DNA from: Actinomycetes bacterium
GTDB taxonomy: Bacteria; Actinomycetota; Acidimicrobiia; Acidimicrobiales; RAAP-2
Length of the DNA stretch: 9,517 nt
Direction: 5' to 3'
NCBI GenBank assembly: GCA_021802025.1
Contig: JAKABC010000056.1
Span: forward strand, 1 to 9,517
Below are positions 5,682 to 9,517 of this stretch, piece after piece (positions within the stretch are counted from its first letter, which is position 1; the number at the start of each line of letters is the position of its first letter). The notes beneath the pieces are model-generated. The model saw nothing but the letters and a program-made list of their open reading frames with translations, was not told the DNA's origin and ran no database searches. Both the position numbers and the translations under genes were made by a program.

Positions 5682-6056
5682 ATGTTGTTCGCTGCCACCA
5701 CGTCGAGTACCTCCTCGCACGGCTCGCCCGCGATCATCCTCATCTACGTCGTTTTGTTCGGGGCGCTCTACTTCTTCTTCATCCGGCCCCGCTCCCAGAA
5801 GGCCAAGGCCCAGCGCCTCGAGGCCCGCAAGGTCGAGGTCGGCGACCGGGCCCAGACCGTCGGGGGCATCGTCGGCACGGTCATGGCGCGCACCGACGAG
5901 TTCGTGACGCTGCGCACCGCGAGCGGCGTCGAGCTCGACTTCATCCCCTCGGCCATCGCCCGGCGCTACGACCCCGCACCGGCGGTCGACAGCGAGGCCC
6001 TCGAGGTCCACGCGGACCACGAGCAGGAGAGACCGGCCGAAGGCGACGCTGAGTAA
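5682..6056 (+). CDS. yajC: Preprotein translocase accessory subunit YajC
   Basis: This is a 124-residue single-pass membrane protein. A short Ser/Thr-rich N-terminus precedes one TM helix (about residues 17-35, IILIYVVLFGALYFFFI), followed at once by the family signature FFFIRPRSQKAKAQ. The cytoplasmic part has VEVGDRAQTVGGIVGTVMARTDEFVTLRTASGVELDFIPSAIARR, the standard YajC beta domain. It ends in an acidic tail (VDSEALEVHADHEQERPAEGDAE) longer than in E. coli. YajC associates with SecD and SecF next to SecYEG and helps protein export and membrane insertion. The TAATG junction shares one base with secD, so the three genes form a translationally linked unit. A Shine-Dalgarno sequence and a candidate promoter lie just upstream. 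Confidence 0.95.
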   Translation: MLFAATTSSTSSHGSPAIILIYVVLFGALYFFFIRPRSQKAKAQRLEARKVEVGDRAQTVGGIVGTVMARTDEFVTLRTASGVELDFIPSAIARRYDPAPAVDSEALEVHADHEQERPAEGDAE

Positions 6057-7555
6057 TGGCGCCGGCGGTCGGCTCGCGGCGTAACCTCGTCGTCAGCCTG
6101 GTCCTCACCATCGCGGTGGCCTTCGGCGCCCTGGCGACGACCCTGGCCCTGGGCTGGGGCCCCAAGCTGGGCCTCGACCTGGCCGGCGGGCTCTCGGTCG
6201 TCTACAAGCCGACCGGCCACGCCACCACCGCCGACATGAACGAGGTGGTGACGATCATCACCAACCGCGTCAACGGCCTAGGCGTATCGGGCGCCGCGGT
6301 GAACCTCCAGAACAAGGACGTCGTCGTCTCGGTGCCCGGGGTGACCGACGCGCGCGCCGTGCTGGCCACGGTCGGCCAGACCGCCCAGCTGCTCTTTCGC
6401 CCGGTGCTGTGCGAGGCGACGACCGCGAAGAAGCTCGTCGCCGTCAAGACTCTGCCGTCGTGCGGTTCGCAGTACCTCATGACCGCGGCGAACCTCAACG
6501 TGAACACCTCGACGGGCTTCACCAACCAGATCCCCCCCGACCCGGCCTTCGCCGGCATCAAATCCACCCCCTCGAACCGGGACAACCCCAAAGACGAGGT
6601 GCTGCTGCCCGCGCTCGGCCAGCCGGGCGTGCGCTACGTGCTGGGCCCGGCCCAGCTCACGGGCACCGCCGTGCACAGCGCGGTGGCCCAGCAGAACCAG
6701 TCCGGCCAGTGGGTCGTGAACTACTCGCTCACCAAGTCCGGGAGCCCGGCCTGGGACCAGGTGGCCCAGCGCAACTTCCACCAGCTGGTGGCGATCGAGC
6801 TCGACGGCGTCGTCCAGTCGGCGCCGATCATCCAGCCCAACCAGTCGAGCTTCACGAGCTTCCAGGGACAGGGCCAGATCTCGGGGTCCTTCACCGAGGC
6901 CTCGGCGAAGAACCTGGCGATCGCCATGAACTACGGCGCCCTGCCGGTGCGTCTCACCCCGCTCACGACCCAGACCGTCTCGCCGACCCTCGGCCACTCA
7001 GCCCTCGTCGCGGGGCTCGGCGCCGGCATCGCCGGGTTGATCCTCGTCCTGCTCTACACGATCCTCTACTACCGGGCCCTGGGCCTGGTGATCGTGCTCG
7101 GCCTCGCGGTCACGGCCGCCCTGTTGTGGGCGATCATCTCGGCGCTCGGCCACACCTCGCTCGCCCCCAGCTTCGACCTGGCCGGGGTGACGGGCCTCAT
7201 CGTCTCGATCGGTATCACCGTGGACAGTTACATCGTCTACTTCGAACGTCTCAAAGACGAGACCCGGGCCGGTCGCTCGGTGCGGACCTCGGTGGATCGC
7301 GGCTTCAAGTCGGCCTGGCGCACGGTGCTGGCGGCGGACACGGTGAGCCTGCTCGCCGCGGTCCTGCTCTACATCATCGCCGTGGGCACGGTGAAGGGCT
7401 TCGCCTTCTTCCTCGGCCTGTCGACCGTGATGGACATCGTGATCACGTGGTACTTCACGCGTCCGCTCGTCATCTTGCTCGGACGGCGCAGCGAGAACAC
7501 CGGCTCGGCCCTCTCGCTCGCGGCCGGACTGCAGGCGGAGGCCTCCGGTGAGTGA
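6056..7555 (+). CDS. secD: Protein translocase subunit SecD
   Basis: This 499-residue RND-family membrane protein uses the proton gradient, with SecF, to pull secreted proteins out of the SecYEG channel. TM1 is about residues 10-31, followed by the SecD hallmark GLDLAGGL (D41). The large extracytoplasmic P1 region runs to about residue 310 and includes VTIITNRVNGLGVSGAAV, VVVSVPGV, YVLGPAQLTG and the conserved AIELDGVVQSAPII, ISGSFTEASAKNLAIAMNYGALPV stretch. Five further TM helices lie at about 315-475. TM4 holds SIGITVDSYIVYFERLKDE with the proton-pathway Asp D390; E. coli has DAN where this has DSY. P1 contains two cysteines (C119, C136). The ATG at 6056 overlaps the yajC stop by one base and has only a weak, distant GAAGG, so coupled translation is likely. 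It is shorter than E. coli SecD (about 615). Confidence 0.97.
   Translation: MAPAVGSRRNLVVSLVLTIAVAFGALATTLALGWGPKLGLDLAGGLSVVYKPTGHATTADMNEVVTIITNRVNGLGVSGAAVNLQNKDVVVSVPGVTDARAVLATVGQTAQLLFRPVLCEATTAKKLVAVKTLPSCGSQYLMTAANLNVNTSTGFTNQIPPDPAFAGIKSTPSNRDNPKDEVLLPALGQPGVRYVLGPAQLTGTAVHSAVAQQNQSGQWVVNYSLTKSGSPAWDQVAQRNFHQLVAIELDGVVQSAPIIQPNQSSFTSFQGQGQISGSFTEASAKNLAIAMNYGALPVRLTPLTTQTVSPTLGHSALVAGLGAGIAGLILVLLYTILYYRALGLVIVLGLAVTAALLWAIISALGHTSLAPSFDLAGVTGLIVSIGITVDSYIVYFERLKDETRAGRSVRTSVDRGFKSAWRTVLAADTVSLLAAVLLYIIAVGTVKGFAFFLGLSTVMDIVITWYFTRPLVILLGRRSENTGSALSLAAGLQAEASGE
7536..7547 (+). promoter_or_regulatory. secF Shine-Dalgarno inside a 12-base perfect palindrome
   Basis: CGGAGGCCTCCG is a perfect 12-base palindrome that ends directly before the secF GTG at 7548. 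It contains GGAGG (7537-7541), a strong Shine-Dalgarno core 6 bases from the start. In RNA it could fold as CGGA/UCCG with a GGCC loop and hide the ribosome site until ribosomes finishing secD open it. The Shine-Dalgarno role is likely; the hairpin control is inference. Confidence 0.5.
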
Positions 7556-8687
7556 GGCCGCGGCCCCGGCGCGCACCTACGGCCGCTTCGGCCGCCTCTA
7601 CCACGGGCTGACGACGGTCGACTTCGTCGGGCGGCGTCGTGTGTGGTTCAGCGTCTCGTTGGTGATCATCGTGGCCGGGCTGGTCTCGCTCGGCGTGCGC
7701 GGGTTCAACCTCGGCATCGACTTCAAGGGTGGGAGCTCCTGGGAGGTGCTGGCCCCCCACACCACCGTCGCGAAGATGCAGAGCGCGGTCGAGGCGGCCG
7801 GTCTGACCAACCCGACGGTCGAGAAGTTGGGCTCGTCGACCTACCAGGTCACCGCCGACATCAACAACCTGTCCTCGAGCGCCCAGTCGGCCCTCACCGA
7901 CAAGGTGGCGCACACGATGGCGAGCCTGGCCGGCACGACCTTCAACCAGGTCTCGACCGCCACGGTGGGACCGACCTGGGGCGGACAGATCACCAACCGG
8001 GCCCTCGAGGCGCTCATCATCTTCTTCATCGCGGTCGTGGTCTACATCAGCCTGCGCTTCGAACCCAAGATGGCCGTGGCGGCCTTCTTGGCGATGCTCC
8101 ACGACCTGCTCGTGACCGTCGGGGTCTACTCGATCTTCGGCTTCCAGATCACCCCGGACACCGTGATCGCCATCTTGACGATCCTCGGCTACTCGCTCTA
8201 CGACACCGTCGTGGTCTTCGACCGAGTGCGCGACAACACCAACGGCATCTTGAAGTCGGGCGACCTGACCTACTCGGACATGGTCAACCTCTCGATGAAC
8301 CAGACCCTGGCCCGCTCGATCAACACCTCGCTGGTGGCGATCTTGCCGGTGCTCTCGGTGCTCGTCGTGGGCGCCTACATCCTGGGCGCGACGACCCTGC
8401 AGGACTACGGCCTGGCGCTCTTCGTGGGACTCATGAGCGGGGCCTACTCGTCGATCTTCATCGCGAGCCCGCTGCTCGCGGTGATGAAAGAGCGCGAGCA
8501 GCGCTACCGCGAGCTGGCCCAGCGGGTCACCGCGCGCGGGGGACACCTGGTGCTCTCGGCGACGAGCGCGGCGCGACTGTCGGCGTCGTCGAGCGCGGCC
8601 GCGGTCGCCGGCGTGGCGTCGACACCGGTGCGCACCGGCGCCGGCACGGCCATCCAGCCGCGCGCGCGAAAGCCCAAGCGCCGCTAG
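7548..8687 (+). CDS. secF: Protein translocase subunit SecF
   Basis: This 379-residue partner of SecD has six TM helices. TM1 is about 32-50, followed by the hallmark NLGIDFKGGS (D58). The smaller extracytoplasmic P1 domain (about 64-155) ends in VGPTWGGQITNRALEALII. TM2 onwards shows YISLRFEPKMAVAAFLAMLHDLLVTVGVY (D186 of the LHD motif) and TILGYSLYDTVVVFDRVRDN (D219), then NQTLARSINTSLVAILPVLSVL, all family signatures. After the last TM (about residue 313) comes a cytoplasmic tail of about 65 residues: KEREQRYRELAQR, an Ala/Ser-rich stretch, then a basic end (RARKPKRR) that could contact ribosomes or lipid. The GTG start overlaps secD by 8 bases and has GGAGG 6 bases upstream. The frame differs from secD, so the two are separate proteins and not a SecDF fusion. 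Confidence 0.97.
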   Translation: MSEAAAPARTYGRFGRLYHGLTTVDFVGRRRVWFSVSLVIIVAGLVSLGVRGFNLGIDFKGGSSWEVLAPHTTVAKMQSAVEAAGLTNPTVEKLGSSTYQVTADINNLSSSAQSALTDKVAHTMASLAGTTFNQVSTATVGPTWGGQITNRALEALIIFFIAVVVYISLRFEPKMAVAAFLAMLHDLLVTVGVYSIFGFQITPDTVIAILTILGYSLYDTVVVFDRVRDNTNGILKSGDLTYSDMVNLSMNQTLARSINTSLVAILPVLSVLVVGAYILGATTLQDYGLALFVGLMSGAYSSIFIASPLLAVMKEREQRYRELAQRVTARGGHLVLSATSAARLSASSSAAAVAGVASTPVRTGAGTAIQPRARKPKRR

Positions 8688-8695
8688 GGCGCCGG

Positions 8696-8701
8696 TAGGC
8701 T
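8696..8701 (+). promoter_or_regulatory. -10 element TAGGCT for leaderless rel
   Basis: TAGGCT lies exactly 6 bases before the rel ATG at 8708, inside GCCGGTAGGCTG (8691-8702), identical in sequence and spacing to the element before pdxS. The whole secF-rel gap is 20 bases and has no Shine-Dalgarno sequence. A leaderless rel mRNA is expected, independent of secDF. No -35 match is seen. Confidence 0.6.
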
Positions 8702-8707
8702 GACGCC

Positions 8708-9517
8708 ATGGTGAGCCTGACGTCACGCCCGGGTGTCGATCCGGTCCTCGCGGGCTCCCTCGAGCGGCTGATCGCGCGGTTCCTCGAGCACCACGAGGGC
8801 GGCGACGTCGAGCTGATCCGCCGCGCCGGCCTGGCCGCCATCAGCGCCCACGAGGGCCAGCTGCGCCGCACCGGCGAGCCCTACGTGACCCACCCGATCG
8901 CCGTGGCCGGGATCACGGCCGACCTGGGGCTCGACGAGGTCACCCTGGCCGCGGCCCTCCTGCACGACGCGGTGGAGGACACCGGGGTGACGACCGAGTG
9001 GCTGGCCCAGGAGTTCGGCGCCCAGGTCGCCGCGGTCGTCGACGGGGTCACGAAGCTCGACCGGCTCGAATTCGACTCCAAAGAGGCCCAGCAAGCGGCC
9101 ACCATCCGCAAGATGTTCATCGCCATGGCCCAGGACTGGCGGGTCCTGTTGATCAAGCTGGCCGACCGTCTGCACAACATGCGCACGATCTCGGTCATGC
9201 CGATGCACCGCCAGCGGGCGATCGCCCAAGAGACCCTGGACGTCTACGCCCCCCTCGCGCACCGCCTCGGCGTCGAGCAGGTCAAGTGGCAGCTCGAGGA
9301 CCTCAGCTTCGCGACGCTGCACCCCAAGCGCTACGCCGAGATCGAGCAGATGGTGGCGGCCCGCCAGCCCGAACGCGAGGCGTACCTGGCTGAGGTGATG
9401 GCCACCCTCAGTGCGAAGCTCACCGAGTTCCACCTCGACGCCGAGGTGCGCGGACGACCCAAGCACCTGTGGAGCATCTACGAGAAGATGGTCGTGCGCG
9501 GCAAGGAGTTCGACGAG
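8708..9517 (+). CDS. rel: Bifunctional (p)ppGpp synthetase/hydrolase Rel, N-terminal part, 3'-truncated
   Basis: The frame is open to the window edge, giving 270 of an expected 700-800 residues. It contains the full HD hydrolase domain of long RelA/SpoT enzymes: GEPYVTHPIAVA (H62), ALLHDAVEDT (H86, D87, E90, D91) and IKLADRLHNMRT (D153, N157). Each is offset by +9 from the residue numbers I recall for Streptococcus Rel, so the manganese site is intact and (p)ppGpp breakdown should be functional. YAPLAHRLGVEQVKWQLEDLSF and RGRPKHLWSIYEKM (249-261) then begin the synthetase domain; its RXKD/EXDD loop and catalytic residues lie beyond the window. The enzyme controls the stringent response. The ATG at 8708 is preferred over GTG 8711 because it stands 6 bases after a TAGGCT -10 element. 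Actinobacteria usually have one such bifunctional Rel following secDF. Synthetase activity cannot be judged here. Confidence 0.95.
   Translation, partial: MVSLTSRPGVDPVLAGSLERLIARFLEHHEGGDVELIRRAGLAAISAHEGQLRRTGEPYVTHPIAVAGITADLGLDEVTLAAALLHDAVEDTGVTTEWLAQEFGAQVAAVVDGVTKLDRLEFDSKEAQQAATIRKMFIAMAQDWRVLLIKLADRLHNMRTISVMPMHRQRAIAQETLDVYAPLAHRLGVEQVKWQLEDLSFATLHPKRYAEIEQMVAARQPEREAYLAEVMATLSAKLTEFHLDAEVRGRPKHLWSIYEKMVVRGKEFDE

Noticed and set aside
6409..7551. Alternative + strand frame of 380 codons inside secD
   Set aside because: It is Arg/Pro/Gly/His-rich and featureless; the overlapping frame encodes a complete SecD.
7470..8726. Long antisense open frame (418 codons) opposite secF
   Set aside because: It is a shadow of secF. 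The product is dominated by Arg, His, Asp, Gly and Val with no motifs, while the + strand frame is a clear SecF.
1..9517. A new defence, mobile or biosynthetic system
   Set aside because: All genes but one are standard conserved housekeeping genes in their usual order, with uniform GC-rich composition and no integrase, transposase, repeats or tRNA edge. Only the degenerate M48-like protein lacks a known role.

Overview
The window is a dense, one-directional block of housekeeping genes from a very GC-rich bacterium. The gene order (PimA-type glycosyltransferase, membrane protein, pdxS, pdxT, yebC, ruvC, ruvA, ruvB, yajC, secD, secF, rel) matches the order I know from Actinobacteria such as Mycobacterium and Streptomyces. 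Frequent GTG starts, strong G/C at third codon positions and TANNNT -10 elements next to start codons fit the same phylum. A deep-branching lineage such as Acidimicrobiia is possible, but that is inference. All twelve genes are on the + strand, and the two outer genes are cut by the window edges.

Layout: 2-295 is the C-terminal end of a GT4 glycosyltransferase. 305-1207 is a two-TM membrane protein that looks like an M48 (HtpX-type) metallopeptidase whose zinc site has been lost. 1231-2708 holds pdxS and pdxT, the two subunits of PLP synthase. 2753-3502 is yebC. 3542-5627 is ruvC-ruvA-ruvB, joined by 4-base GTGA overlaps. 5682-8687 is yajC-secD-secF, joined by 1-base and 8-base overlaps. 8708-9517 is the N-terminal 270 residues of a long RelA/SpoT-type (p)ppGpp enzyme. 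No gap between genes exceeds about 55 bases, and I see no RNA gene, mobile element, CRISPR array or transferred island.

How the genes work together: the block combines vitamin B6 synthesis, a translation/regulatory factor (YebC), Holliday-junction processing (RuvABC), the SecDF-YajC part of the protein-export machine and stringent-response control. This is a conserved neighbourhood more than one pathway. Likely transcription units, judged from -10 motifs, are: the membrane protein; pdxST; yebC; ruvCAB; yajC-secDF; rel.

The two observations most worth following are these. (1) TANNNT hexamers sit 6-7 bases upstream of the start codons of four genes (membrane protein, pdxS, ruvC, rel), with a shared 12-mer GCCGGTAGGCTG at pdxS and rel; this predicts leaderless mRNAs. 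(2) The membrane protein keeps the M48 sequence framework but has HCLAR in place of HExxH. I found no clearly new multi-gene system.
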